This document shows positions 46,568-55,909 of a DNA stretch of 64,000 nt, in pieces. The notes under the pieces were generated by a model that saw only the letters and a program-made list of their open reading frames with translations, did not search any database and was not told where the DNA came from. The stretch lies in assembly GCA_024742405.1 (NCBI GenBank), contig JANSYP010000001.1:1240001-1304000 (forward strand), read 5' to 3'. Position 1 is the first letter of the stretch. The number at the start of each line of letters is the position of its first letter. This DNA is from Paracoccaceae bacterium. Lineage in GTDB: Bacteria > Pseudomonadota > Alphaproteobacteria > Rhodobacterales > Rhodobacteraceae. Made by a program: the position numbers and the translations under genes.

Positions 46568-47196
46568 AGCGTATGACCTTAGGGTCGCGTGGGATCCTTG
46601 CTTTTGCCTTCTTGGCTCTTTCGCCGAGCATCACCTTTGCCTGCGAGATCACGGATGTTTCGGGCAGCGCTCGGATTGTCACCGATGAAGTGGCGCGGGT
46701 AACTGCGGTGGGATTGCAGATCGAGCGCGGTGAACGGATCGAAACCGACGAAGATGCGCGCGTCACGCTGCTGTGCGATGGCGGGCTCACGGTGTCGGTG
46801 GCCCCGAACTCCCGCCTGCAGGTCGACCGTTTTCTGACGGACACCCCGACCGGATGGCGGCGCTTGTTCCGGGGAGGCGGTCAGGGTCAGATGCAGCTCT
46901 TCGAAGGGGCCGCGGGCTTTCTGATGCATGGCACCGGCGGATCGCGGTTTCGCCTGCGCACGCCGAATGCCGTCGCGGCGGTGCGCTCCACCGAATGGGC
47001 GGTGGAGACCGACGGACGGCAGAGCGCGGTCTTCGTGCGGGCAGGCCGCGTGCGCGCGATCGGGGGCGGCAGCAGCCAGCGGCTCGATCCCGGCGAGGGC
47101 ATCGATATCACCGGCAACAGCGTCTCGGGTGTCCGAGAGTGGCCGGCGACAAGGGTGGCAGCGCTCAATGAGCGGATCGGCGGCGCCTGGCCATGA
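46564..47196 (+). CDS. FecR-domain periplasmic protein
   Basis: A 210-residue exported protein with a signal peptide (about 1-27, ending ITFA) and a FecR-type beta domain (about 30-150) containing RIETDEDARVTLLCDGGLTVSVAPNS and the second half AAVRSTEWAVETD. Unlike FecR proper, it has no TonB-receptor partner. The start appears to be the TTG at 46564, since GGAG lies 9 bases upstream; ATG 46573 is an alternative with no well-spaced site. Its stop overlaps the cyclase ATG (ATGA), which suggests that the two proteins work together at the membrane. Confidence 0.86.
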   Translation: MKRMTLGSRGILAFAFLALSPSITFACEITDVSGSARIVTDEVARVTAVGLQIERGERIETDEDARVTLLCDGGLTVSVAPNSRLQVDRFLTDTPTGWRRLFRGGGQGQMQLFEGAAGFLMHGTGGSRFRLRTPNAVAAVRSTEWAVETDGRQSAVFVRAGRVRAIGGGSSQRLDPGEGIDITGNSVSGVREWPATRVAALNERIGGAWP

Positions 47197-49136
47197 CCGG
47201 ATCGCGGCGGCGCGTGCGGGACACAAAGACCGCCGCGGGACCGCTTGGCTGGACGGTGCACCTCGCGCTCTGGGCAGGGGCACTGGCGGTTGCGCTCGGG
47301 GTCGGTCTCTGGCGTCCCGGCGAAACCGATAGCGTCTTCGGCCGCCTCGAAGGGTTGCTTGCGGATGCGCGCTTCGTGCTGCGTGGACCGCTGCCCGCGC
47401 CATCCGGGGTCGCCATTCTGGCGATCGATGATGCAGAGATCGCAGCCCACGAGGAGTTCCCGCCGCCGCGTAGCGCTCTGGCCGATGCGATTGAGGCGGC
47501 GACCGAGGCCGGGGCCGCCGCGGTGGCCCTCGATCTTCTGCTTGTCGGATCGACAGAATATGACCCACGCCTTGCTGCTGCGCTCCAGCGCAGTCAACGT
47601 GCCGTGGTGGCTGCCGCGGTCCTGCCAGACAGCCTTGATCCGGGAACCCCGCGCGCCGTAACGCGCGCGCAATACGCAATGCTCGAGCGCAGCCAGTACC
47701 CGGTCGTGCTGGCGCGCGCTGCGGAGCAAACAGCCGTCGCGCCGGACGAGATGCTCCTTCCGGATGTAGACTTTGCGCCAGACGCAACTCTGGGCACGGT
47801 CTCGGTTTCGGTCGAACGGGATGGCGACCTGCGACGCTTGCCCGCCAGCATGGCGGTTGGGCCGGTGCCCGAGGGTTCTCAGGGCGCGACCGTCTATCTT
47901 CCCGGGCTTGCGCCTGCGGCCCTCGCCCGTGCGCTTGATGCCGACATGCTTTTGCGATTGCCCGATCAGGGGGTTGGAGGGCGGCTGGAGATCGGGGCGA
48001 TCTCGGTGCCCCTCGATGCTCACGGTGATCTGCCGCTGGTCCATTACGGACCGTCCGGAACGATCCCGACCTGGCCCTTGCGCGACGCGGCATCGGCGGA
48101 TCTGGCTGGCCGGGTCGTCTTTGTCGGGGCGACAGCCCTCGGGTTCGGGGATCTCCACGGCAATCCGTTCGACCCTGCGCTCTCGGGTGTGGAAGCCCAT
48201 TCTGCGCTGGCGGCGAACCTGCTCGAGGGCAGATCCCTGCGCCGGGATGGCGTCGCCTGGCTTGGCGACATCGGTGCCTGCCTCGCTATTGCCGCACTTG
48301 CCTTTGCCGCTGCCAGCCGCGACCGGCCCGGGCGGGTCGTCCTTGCCATCGCAGGCGTGATGGTCTTGGCTGCCGTAGCGCTTCAGGCAGGTTTCGTCCT
48401 TGGCTGGTGGTTCGACGCCGTGTCCTGGATCGGAGCCTTCGCGGCCGGTGCGGGCGGCGGCAGCCTGCTGCGGGTGTTGCGAGACCGACGGCGAGTCGAG
48501 AACCTGTCCCTCTACCAGTCGCCGGAACTGGCCGAGATGCTGGCGCGCGAAGGTCGGCCAAGTTTTGATGGCCGGACAATGGTTTGCGGGACGGTCTTCG
48601 CGGACCTCACCGACTTTACGGGGTATAGCGAGCGGGCGGGTCCAGATGCCGCGGGACGGCTGATGGGCGCCTTTCAGGACAGTGTTGTAGCTTCGGCCAA
48701 GGCAACCGGCGGCGTGGTGACCCAGTTTTCCGGCGACGGCGCCATGGTCGTCTTCGGCCTGCTTGAGGCGGACCGCGGGGAACCGGCCCAGGACGCGCTC
48801 AGCTTCATTGGCCTGCTCGCGGACGAAGCCACCCGCTGGCCGGCCACGGGGATGCGTGCCGGGGCGCATATCGGACCGGTTGTTGCAGGTGTTATGGGTG
48901 GCAGCAGCCACCGGCAAGTCACCGTCGCCGGCGATGCGGTCAATGTCGCAAACCGCCTGCAGGGGGAGGCCAAGGTGCGCGGGGCGGCGCTGGCGGTCTC
49001 GGACGCGTTGCTGACCGAGTCGGCAGCTCATGGGGCTTGGGTCGAACGCTTCGGTCTGCGGTCGGCAGGCCCATGCCAGTTGCGCGGGCGCGCCGCCATG
49101 CTGGAAATCTGGACTGCCGACCGTCTGCCGGGCTGA
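47193..49136 (+). CDS. CHASE2-domain class III nucleotide cyclase
   Basis: A 647-residue membrane sensor: membrane helix about 19-41, periplasmic CHASE2 domain (about 50-330, with GVAILAIDDAEIAAH and VVFVGATALG), three more helices (about 352-425), and a cytoplasmic class III cyclase domain (about 460-640). The metal aspartates are Asp471 (FADLTDF) and Asp515 (FSGDG), and NVANR keeps the transition-state Asn and Arg. The purine-selecting Lys and Asp positions appear as Gln (VTQFSGDG and HRQVTVAGD), so the product nucleotide is uncertain. Overlaps the FecR gene by four bases; the FecR protein may be its periplasmic partner. Confidence 0.9.
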   Translation: MTGSRRRVRDTKTAAGPLGWTVHLALWAGALAVALGVGLWRPGETDSVFGRLEGLLADARFVLRGPLPAPSGVAILAIDDAEIAAHEEFPPPRSALADAIEAATEAGAAAVALDLLLVGSTEYDPRLAAALQRSQRAVVAAAVLPDSLDPGTPRAVTRAQYAMLERSQYPVVLARAAEQTAVAPDEMLLPDVDFAPDATLGTVSVSVERDGDLRRLPASMAVGPVPEGSQGATVYLPGLAPAALARALDADMLLRLPDQGVGGRLEIGAISVPLDAHGDLPLVHYGPSGTIPTWPLRDAASADLAGRVVFVGATALGFGDLHGNPFDPALSGVEAHSALAANLLEGRSLRRDGVAWLGDIGACLAIAALAFAAASRDRPGRVVLAIAGVMVLAAVALQAGFVLGWWFDAVSWIGAFAAGAGGGSLLRVLRDRRRVENLSLYQSPELAEMLAREGRPSFDGRTMVCGTVFADLTDFTGYSERAGPDAAGRLMGAFQDSVVASAKATGGVVTQFSGDGAMVVFGLLEADRGEPAQDALSFIGLLADEATRWPATGMRAGAHIGPVVAGVMGGSSHRQVTVAGDAVNVANRLQGEAKVRGAALAVSDALLTESAAHGAWVERFGLRSAGPCQLRGRAAMLEIWTADRLPG

Positions 49137-49144
49137 GCCGCGGC

Positions 49145-50968
49145 TCAGTCCTCCATCGCTTCCAGTTCGTCGATCAGGCCGGAAATCATGCTCAGACCTT
49201 TGTCCCAGAAGGCCGGGTCGGAGGCATCGAGGCCAAAGGGCGCAAGCAGTTCCTTGTGGTGCTTGGAGCCACCCGCGCGCAGCATCTCGAAATACTTCTC
49301 CTGAAACCCGGGATCGCCTTCCTCGTAGACCGCATAGAGCGCGTTCACCAGCCCGTCGCCAAAGGCGTAGGCATACACATAGAAGGGCGAGTGCACGAAA
49401 TGCGGTATGTAGGACCAGAAGGTCTCGTACCCGTCCATGAACTCGAAGACCGGGCCGAGGCTTTCTGCCTGAACGCTCATCCACAAGGCGTTGATATCGT
49501 CCGGAGTGAGCTCTCCGTTGCGGCGCGCGGCGTGGAGCTTGCATTCGAAATCGTAGAACGCGATCTGGCGCACGACCGTGTTGATCATGTCCTCGACCTT
49601 GCCCGCAAGCATCACCTTGCGCGCATTCTGGTCGGTCGCATTGTTCAGCAGGGTGCGGAAGGTCAGCATCTCGCCAAAGACGCTTGCGGTTTCAGCCAGC
49701 GTCAGCGGTGTCGAGGACAGCAACTCGCCCTGATCGGCGGCCAGCACCTGATGGACTCCGTGGCCGAGCTCATGGGCCAGCGTCATCACATCGCGCGGCT
49801 TGCCGAGATAGTTGAGCAGCACGTAGGGGTGCACAGCCGTCACGGTCGGGTGCGCGAAAGCACCGGGCGCCTTACCCGGCTTCACACCGGCATCTATCCA
49901 TCCACTGGTGAAGAAAGGTTTCGCGAGATCAGCCATTTGCGGATCGAAGCTCGCGTAAGCGTCGAGCACCGTGTCCTGCGCCTGCGCCCAGCCGATCTTG
50001 CGGTCATCCTCCATCGGAAGCGGGGCATTTCGGTCCCAGACCTGGAGCGTGTCCAGTCCTAGCCATTTGGCCTTGAGCGCATAGTAGCGATGCGACAGTT
50101 TCGGATAGGCGGCGACCACCGCATCGCGAAGCGCTTCGACGACGTCGGGCTCCACATGGTTGGACAGGTGCCTGCCTGTTTGGGCGGTCGGCATCTTGCG
50201 CCAGCGGTCCTCGATTTCCTTTTCCTTGGCGAGCGTGTTGTGGACCCGCGCGAAGAGCTTGATCTGCCCACCAAAGACATCCGCCAGTGCGCGTGCGGCG
50301 GCCTCGCGCTTGGCGCGGTCCTGGTCTGTCAGAAAGTCCAGAGTTGCTTCGAGGCCATGCTCTTGCCCGTCGACATTAAAGCTCAACCCGGCCATGGTTT
50401 CGTCAAAAAGCCGGTTCCATGCCGCGGCCCCGACCGTGGACTGGTCGTGCAGAAACTCTTCGAGTTCGTCTGAAAGCTGGTGGGGTTTGAGCGCCCGTAG
50501 ACGATCGAAGATCGGCTTGTAGCGCGCCAGTTCGGCACTCTCGGCAAAAAGGCCCGCGAGCTTGTGATCGTCGAGCCGGTTCAATTCCAGGGACCAGAAC
50601 ACCAATTGGCCCGTCATCGCCGTGATTTTGTCCTGGCAGTCGGCCATGAACTTGGCGCGATCGGCATCCGTGGTGATCTGGTAATAACGCAACCCGGCAT
50701 AGGACATGATCCGCCCGGCGATCGCGCTGATCTCTTCGTCGCGCTGGACGGCTTTGAGCAGGCCGTCTGCATCAAGGTCTTCCAACTTACCCTTGTAATC
50801 GCGAGAGAAATCGTTGCAGGCCTTTTCCAGCCAGGCCATGTCGCGCTCCAGCTCCGGCGCGTCGGGGGCGGTGTAGAGATCGCTCAGGTCCCATTCGGGC
50901 AGATCGCCCAACCCATCGGTTCCGGCACTGGTGTTGGCGTCGCGGACGGGCAGGTTGGGGCGAAACAT
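49145..50968 (-). CDS. M3 family oligoendopeptidase (PepF-like)
   Basis: A 607-residue cytosolic zinc peptidase of the M3 family, oligoendopeptidase F group. Helical N-terminal half, then the catalytic domain with HELGH (His399, Glu400, His403) in MTLAHELGHGVHQVLA, and the Glu ligand in LAETASVFGEM. The C-terminal HSPFYVYAYAFGDGLVNALY segment is typical. It degrades short peptides. Start at 50968 with AGGAG well placed. It faces the cyclase gene tail to tail with an 8-base gap. Confidence 0.93.
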   Translation of the reverse strand: MFRPNLPVRDANTSAGTDGLGDLPEWDLSDLYTAPDAPELERDMAWLEKACNDFSRDYKGKLEDLDADGLLKAVQRDEEISAIAGRIMSYAGLRYYQITTDADRAKFMADCQDKITAMTGQLVFWSLELNRLDDHKLAGLFAESAELARYKPIFDRLRALKPHQLSDELEEFLHDQSTVGAAAWNRLFDETMAGLSFNVDGQEHGLEATLDFLTDQDRAKREAAARALADVFGGQIKLFARVHNTLAKEKEIEDRWRKMPTAQTGRHLSNHVEPDVVEALRDAVVAAYPKLSHRYYALKAKWLGLDTLQVWDRNAPLPMEDDRKIGWAQAQDTVLDAYASFDPQMADLAKPFFTSGWIDAGVKPGKAPGAFAHPTVTAVHPYVLLNYLGKPRDVMTLAHELGHGVHQVLAADQGELLSSTPLTLAETASVFGEMLTFRTLLNNATDQNARKVMLAGKVEDMINTVVRQIAFYDFECKLHAARRNGELTPDDINALWMSVQAESLGPVFEFMDGYETFWSYIPHFVHSPFYVYAYAFGDGLVNALYAVYEEGDPGFQEKYFEMLRAGGSKHHKELLAPFGLDASDPAFWDKGLSMISGLIDELEAMED

Positions 50969-51120
50969 GGGCGTCTCCTGTTGATGACGGGCGCACTTTA
51001 GGCGGGAGCCCTCTGGCTGCAAGCGCATAAGCGGTTCAGCGTAGATTGTACAAATTGTCCAAACCGGCTTTCTGTACAGGTATGTTCATGCTTTGATCCC
51101 GTCGGCCAAGGGTGGCCCGG

Positions 51121-52584
51121 TCAGAAGGCGCCGAACAGGGTGGCCAGCGAGATCAGGATGACGAGGGCGATCATCGGGAACACCACCGCAACCATGAAGA
51201 TGTCGAAATAGGCGTCGCGATGGGTGAGCTTGCAGATGCCGAGAACCGTGATCACCGCGCCATTGTGGGGCAGCGCATCCAGTGCGCCGGACGAGACGGC
51301 GGTTACCCGGTGCATGGCTTGCAATGAGGTGCCGGTCTCTTGGGCGATCCGGACATAGGTCGGGCCGAGCGCGTCGAGTGCGATGGACATCCCGCCCGAG
51401 GCCGAGCCGGTGATCGCGGAGAGCACGTTGACCGCAACAGCCAGCGAAATCAGCGGGTTGCCGCCGCCAATCTCCAGCAGTGCGTTGGAGATCACGGTGA
51501 AGACCGGAAGGGCCGCGATCACGGCGCCAAATCCGACCAGGGAGGCGGTGTTGAAGATGGGCAGAACCGAGGCCTCCGCGCCGCTGCCGACGCTATGTTT
51601 GAGACCGGTTAACCGTTTGAAATTGGTCGCAATCAGGACAAGGATCGCCACGGTAAGCGCGATGATGATCGACCAGACACCACGCACGGCCTCCAGCGTC
51701 GTCGGACCGAACTCCTCGCTCTCGAGCCAGGACGTGTCAGCTGCGGGCAGCAGAAATTCGACAACGAGGAAGTTCACAGCGATCACCAAGACCACCGGTG
51801 TCACTGCCAGCGCAAAGCCGGGCTGCGTGCGCGCCGGCGGGGCCGCCGTTTCGATCTCCTGAGTGTCGAACCCTTCGAGCGCCGCGACCTCGCGCCGCTC
51901 CGGGTCCGGCGCGCTGACCGCGTCGCTGTGGGCGCCATACCCTTCGCCGGCGGCGCGCGCCGCGGCGGCGCGCCGGTTCAGCCACATCATGCCCAGCCCG
52001 AACATGATCGCGGCCGTGATGATCCCGAGCCCCGGTGCCGCAAAGGCCGTGGTGCCGAAAAACGGCATCGGGATCGCGTTCTGGATCGCGGGCGTGCCGG
52101 GCAGCGCGGACATGGTGAAGGTGAACGCCCCGAGCGCCAGTGTCCCCGGGATCAGGCGTTTGGGAATGGCAGCACCCCGGAACAGTGCCGCGGCGATGGG
52201 AAAGATCGCAAAGGCCACCACGAAAAGCGACACGCCCCCATAGGTCAGCACCGCGCAACAGAGCACTACCGCCAGGATCGCGCGGTTCGGCCCCAGCTTT
52301 GTGATCACAGCCTGCGCGATCGCGCGGGCGGCGCCACTGTCATCCATCAGCTTGCCGAAGACCGCACCGAGCAGGAAAAGCGGGAAGAAGGCGACGATGA
52401 AGCCGCCGGTAGCGCCCATGAAAACCTGGGTGTAGGCCGCCAAAGGCACCAGCGGCGGCAGGCCGCCGGTCAGTGCAACGGCGAGCATGGCCATCACCGG
52501 CGCCAGGATCAGCAGGGAAATGCCCCGAAACGCCAGATACATCAGCAGCCCGAGCGCCAGAAGGACGGCAATCAGATCAAGCAT
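51121..52584 (-). CDS. GntP-type membrane permease
   Basis: A 487-residue permease with about 12 membrane segments of the GntP/ion-transporter superfamily. Family features include GGFIVAFFPLFLLGAVFGKLM, TYGGVSLFVVAFAIFPI, SALPGTPAIQNAIP, and ITGSASGGMSIALDALGP near the C-terminus; a polar loop (about 215-255) separates the halves. GntP members carry gluconate and related acids, but this branch has no known substrate. GGAG ribosome site. It is 44 bases downstream of the sulfotransferase gene in the same direction, so they probably share a transcript. Confidence 0.85.
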   Translation of the reverse strand: MLDLIAVLLALGLLMYLAFRGISLLILAPVMAMLAVALTGGLPPLVPLAAYTQVFMGATGGFIVAFFPLFLLGAVFGKLMDDSGAARAIAQAVITKLGPNRAILAVVLCCAVLTYGGVSLFVVAFAIFPIAAALFRGAAIPKRLIPGTLALGAFTFTMSALPGTPAIQNAIPMPFFGTTAFAAPGLGIITAAIMFGLGMMWLNRRAAAARAAGEGYGAHSDAVSAPDPERREVAALEGFDTQEIETAAPPARTQPGFALAVTPVVLVIAVNFLVVEFLLPAADTSWLESEEFGPTTLEAVRGVWSIIIALTVAILVLIATNFKRLTGLKHSVGSGAEASVLPIFNTASLVGFGAVIAALPVFTVISNALLEIGGGNPLISLAVAVNVLSAITGSASGGMSIALDALGPTYVRIAQETGTSLQAMHRVTAVSSGALDALPHNGAVITVLGICKLTHRDAYFDIFMVAVVFPMIALVILISLATLFGAF

Positions 52585-52628
52585 GGGGGCTCCATCACCA
52601 GTTTCGGACGTCCTCGCGCGGGCGTAGG

Positions 52629-53546
52629 TCAGTCATACTGCAGTGCAGCGTGACCTTCCAGCCAAGCGCGGCAATCCGGGCTCAGAGTCGCACCGGCGGT
52701 TGCGTCATAAGCGGCGAGATCCTGCGCGGTCAGCACAGCGCGCCAGCGGCCATTGGTGCCTTTGTTCAGGAAGCGGTCGGCGCCGCCGTCGAAAATGTCT
52801 GCGACCGCCCCCACCAGGAGATCGGCATTCGCTTTCATGCTGGAGAACTGCGTCGCTTCGGCGATGGCGTTGCGCAGCGCCGCATCGCAGGGCAGATCGG
52901 CAAAGCGCGCGATCCTGTCGATCTCGGCCGGCAGATCGTCGAGCATGTCGTTGTAATGGACAAAGAGCATGTTGGGCTGGTTGCGCCGATCCCACCAGCT
53001 CTGCACATGGCCGAAATTCGACCAGAAGGGCCAGCCTTCGACCTCGCCGTCGAACCAGCCGCGGGAGATCCAACCGGCCCAGAGGGCGCGGGGCGTGTCG
53101 GGGCAGGGCGGCAGGCGGGGACCGGGGCAGTCCTCGCCGTTGAACTCCGCATAGGCGGTCTCTGTGTAGGCCGAGTAATGGTTCCACAACGACATGAACA
53201 CATCGCGCGGGTCGCGGCCGACAATGATGTAGCGGCAGGCGGGATCGATCGGCATGGCATCGGCGGGCAGGTGGGATTTGATCACCCGCCGGTGGGTTTG
53301 CGCATCGAACAGAGCGCGGCGCGCGTCCGGGTCGGCGGGGCGGAAATCGAGCCAGGCGCTGTAATCGTGCAACGGCCGGGGCGCGGTGTCCTGGAAGATC
53401 AGCGCAAGAAGGATCGTCTGCATCCAGGTCGTGCCGCATTTGTAGGGGGTCGCGACGATGATATCCCCCGGGCGCCGGACGAACCTGTCCCAGCGTGTGC
53501 TGTCGAGATGGTGGTTGCGCAGGATGCGGGTCGGGGCGTCGGTCAT
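52629..53546 (-). CDS. Sulfotransferase (PAPS-dependent)
   Basis: A 305-residue cytosolic-type sulfotransferase. The 5'-phosphosulfate loop is TPYKCGTTWMQ (Lys36), a catalytic-His candidate is in IKSHLP (His92), and the 3'-phosphate loop is VGRDPRDVFMSLWNHY (Arg111, Ser119). A C-terminal KGTNGRWRAVLT resembles the RKGxxGDWK segment, with the Lys and Gly retained. It transfers sulfate to a small hydroxyl or amino acceptor, unknown here. I use the ATG at 53546; the longer frame overlaps the divergent nuclease gene region. Upstream partner of the GntP-type permease. Confidence 0.9.
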   Translation of the reverse strand: MTDAPTRILRNHHLDSTRWDRFVRRPGDIIVATPYKCGTTWMQTILLALIFQDTAPRPLHDYSAWLDFRPADPDARRALFDAQTHRRVIKSHLPADAMPIDPACRYIIVGRDPRDVFMSLWNHYSAYTETAYAEFNGEDCPGPRLPPCPDTPRALWAGWISRGWFDGEVEGWPFWSNFGHVQSWWDRRNQPNMLFVHYNDMLDDLPAEIDRIARFADLPCDAALRNAIAEATQFSSMKANADLLVGAVADIFDGGADRFLNKGTNGRWRAVLTAQDLAAYDATAGATLSPDCRAWLEGHAALQYD

Positions 53547-53691
53547 GAGGTGGCCATTTCCAGGGCGTGTCCATGCAAGGGCATGTGGTTTCAGCGACGC
53601 GGCGGGGTCTGCCGCATTCATCAAGAGGCGATTGGGCGGATGCGCGGCTATCGTTAGTCGGGGTATGCCTTTCGTACCATGGGTGAGAAAC

Positions 53692-54216
53692 ATGCTTCCA
53701 GCACGGCGTCGGGTTAAGCGGCGCAACCGGACGCGGCGATGGCCGAGAGTTCCCGCTGTCCTGCTGGGGGTGGCCGTTCTGTTTGGCGTTGCGCTCTACG
53801 ATCAAATGGCCGGTGGCGCGGTCCCCGAGAGGTCACTGGCCTTGCCGGCGGAGAACGTCCGGGCGGTTGATGGCGATACGCTGGCATTCGGCCCCCAGCG
53901 GATCCGGCTGGACGGGATCGCGAGCCCCGAAGAAGGTCATGGGGTCTACATCGCGGCCAGGCGGCATCTGGCTGCGCTTCTGCGCGCTGCTGAAACCGTC
54001 GAGTGCCGGTTGAAAAAGCGCAATGACCGATATGGCCGGGCGGTCGGCGGGTGTGACGGCGTGCTGCCCGACGGGACGCGCGTAGATCTGCAGCGGGCGA
54101 TGGTCGAGGCGGGTTTCGCGCGCGCCTGTCCGGGGTGGGGAAACTATTCCTACCTGCTCAATGAGAACGCGAACAGTCTGTCGCTGCCATTCCCGCGCTA
54201 TTGCTGGCCGGGCTAG
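53692..54216 (+). CDS. Thermonuclease-like (SNase) protein
   Basis: A 174-residue membrane-anchored protein with an Arg-rich start, one hydrophobic segment (about 19-38), and an SNase fold (about 55-150). The fold motifs VRAVDGDTLAFGPQRIRLDGIASPE and KKRNDRYGRAVGGCDG are present, but the usual catalytic Arg/Glu set is only partly kept (SPEEGH for APE), so nuclease activity is not certain. Start 53692 has GGTGAG upstream; ATG 53665 is possible. It ends 6 bases from the 3' end of the DNA ligase gene, tail to tail. Confidence 0.83.
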   Translation: MLPARRRVKRRNRTRRWPRVPAVLLGVAVLFGVALYDQMAGGAVPERSLALPAENVRAVDGDTLAFGPQRIRLDGIASPEEGHGVYIAARRHLAALLRAAETVECRLKKRNDRYGRAVGGCDGVLPDGTRVDLQRAMVEAGFARACPGWGNYSYLLNENANSLSLPFPRYCWPG

Positions 54217-54222
54217 GCGCTC

Positions 54223-55821
54223 TCATCCATAGGTCGCCAGCATCGCCTGGAGGTCGTCGAAGCTGTTGGCCTCTGCCGCCGGTTTGTCATGTCGCCACCG
54301 GCTCATGCGGGGAAAGCGCAGGGCCACGCCGGACTTGTGGCGCGCGCTGCGCTGGATGCCCTCGAACGCGATCTCGAACACGTGCTCGGGCGGCACGCGG
54401 CGGACCGGGCCGAACCGTTCCAGCGTGTTCTTGCGGACCCAGGCGGTGATCTGGCGGAACTCCGCATCGGTGAGGCCGGAATAGGCCTTGGTGAAGGGGA
54501 CGAGCTCGTCGCCCTTCCAGACGGCGAAGGTGAAATCGGTATAGAGGTTGGCGCGGCGTCCGTGGCCGGCCTGGGCGTAGATCATCACCGCGTCGATGAC
54601 GAGCGGGGCGACCTTCCATTTCCACCAGTCGCCTTTCTTGCGCCCCGCGAGGTAGGGCGAGGCCGCGCGCTTCAGCATCAGGCCCTCTGCGTTGGCATCC
54701 CGGGCGGTTTCGCGCGTTGCGGCAAGCGCCTCCCAGCTGTCGAACGGCACGAGTGGCGACGGCTGTATGCCGGCATCCGCGGGCAGGGCGTCCAGCAGTG
54801 CGTCGAGCCGGGCGCGGCGGTCCGCAAAGGGGGCCGCGCGCAGATCCGAACCCTGCCATTCCAGCAGGTCATAGGCACGCAGGACGACGGGGGCCTCGGC
54901 GAGCAGCTTTTTCGGCACGCTTTTTCGCCCGATGCGCCGTTGCAGAGCGTTGAAGGGCATCGGCCGTGCGGCTTCGTGGTCCCAGGCGAGCAGTTCGCCA
55001 TCCAGCACCGTGCCGTCGGGCATGTGGTCCAGCGTCGCGCGAAGCTCGGGGAAGCGGTCGGTCATCAGTTCTTCGCCGCGCGACCAGATATGGAGTTGTC
55101 CATCGCGCCGGATGAGCTGGCCGCGGATGCCGTCCCACTTCCACTCCGCCCGCCAGTCGCTGGGATCGCCCAGGTTCTCTGGCGGATCGTCGAGCTGGTA
55201 GGCGAGGTAGAACGGATAGGGGCGTGAGAGGTCGTCGGCCGGATCGTCCGACAGCACCAGTTCTGAGAAACTGGTGGTTTCCGGCGTCCAGTCGCCCATC
55301 AGACGGTGGGCGAGCCGCGCCTCGTCGATATCGGTGGCCGCGGCCAGGGCTCGAGTCATCAGCTTGCGGCTGACGCCCATGCGGAAGCCCCCGGTGATCA
55401 GCTTGTTGAAGACAAAGCGCTGCGGGCCGGGCAGGCTGTCCCAGGCGGCGAGGATCTCGGGCTTGCGGTCGGGCTCCTCCAGCGCGGCGAGCGATTTCAG
55501 CCAGGCGATCCAGTCGGTCAGGCTGCGCTCCACCGTGCGGGCCGGCGGCGGCAGGATCAGGGCAATGGTCTCGGCCAGATCGCCGACCACGTCGTAGGAG
55601 GCCTCGAAGAGCCAGAGCGGCAGCCCGGCGCGCTCGGCAGCCCACTCGCGCAAACGGGTGGTCGTGATGGTGCGTTTCGGACGGCGGCCCGACAGCAGAG
55701 CAATGGTCCAGAGCCGGTCGGCATCGGGGGCCTCGCGGAAATAGCCCGCGAGCGCCGTGACCTTGGCCTTGGTCGAGGTCGTCTGGTCGAGCGCAGTAAA
55801 GAGATCGGCGAAGCGTTGCAC
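54223..55821 (-). CDS. ATP-dependent DNA ligase (LigC/LigB-type)
   Basis: A 532-residue ATP-dependent ligase of the cisplatin-resistance/bacterial LigB type. N-terminal DNA-binding helical domain (about 1-200), adenylation domain with the lysine Lys228 in EWKWDGIRGQ, LDGELLAWD, EGLMLKR and WWKWK motifs, then the OB-fold (about 430-530). It joins DNA nicks in a repair role; the replicative NAD-dependent ligase lies elsewhere. It is downstream of the ligase-associated exonuclease gene in the same direction, the usual pairing; the companion helicase and PdeM phosphoesterase are not in the window. Confidence 0.94.
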   Translation of the reverse strand: MQRFADLFTALDQTTSTKAKVTALAGYFREAPDADRLWTIALLSGRRPKRTITTTRLREWAAERAGLPLWLFEASYDVVGDLAETIALILPPPARTVERSLTDWIAWLKSLAALEEPDRKPEILAAWDSLPGPQRFVFNKLITGGFRMGVSRKLMTRALAAATDIDEARLAHRLMGDWTPETTSFSELVLSDDPADDLSRPYPFYLAYQLDDPPENLGDPSDWRAEWKWDGIRGQLIRRDGQLHIWSRGEELMTDRFPELRATLDHMPDGTVLDGELLAWDHEAARPMPFNALQRRIGRKSVPKKLLAEAPVVLRAYDLLEWQGSDLRAAPFADRRARLDALLDALPADAGIQPSPLVPFDSWEALAATRETARDANAEGLMLKRAASPYLAGRKKGDWWKWKVAPLVIDAVMIYAQAGHGRRANLYTDFTFAVWKGDELVPFTKAYSGLTDAEFRQITAWVRKNTLERFGPVRRVPPEHVFEIAFEGIQRSARHKSGVALRFPRMSRWRHDKPAAEANSFDDLQAMLATYG

Positions 55822-55909
55822 GGTCAGGCCGCCCCGCTGCGCGCGACGATGGTCCTCGCGCGATCAGGCTCAAGGTTGAAACCCAGGGGAGGAAACCGGC
55901 AGCGTCGCA

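Noticed and set aside
51046-51078. TTGTACAA palindrome and second TGTACA upstream of the M3 peptidase gene
   Set aside because: Short palindromes 26 bases apart without a regulator nearby; could easily be chance.
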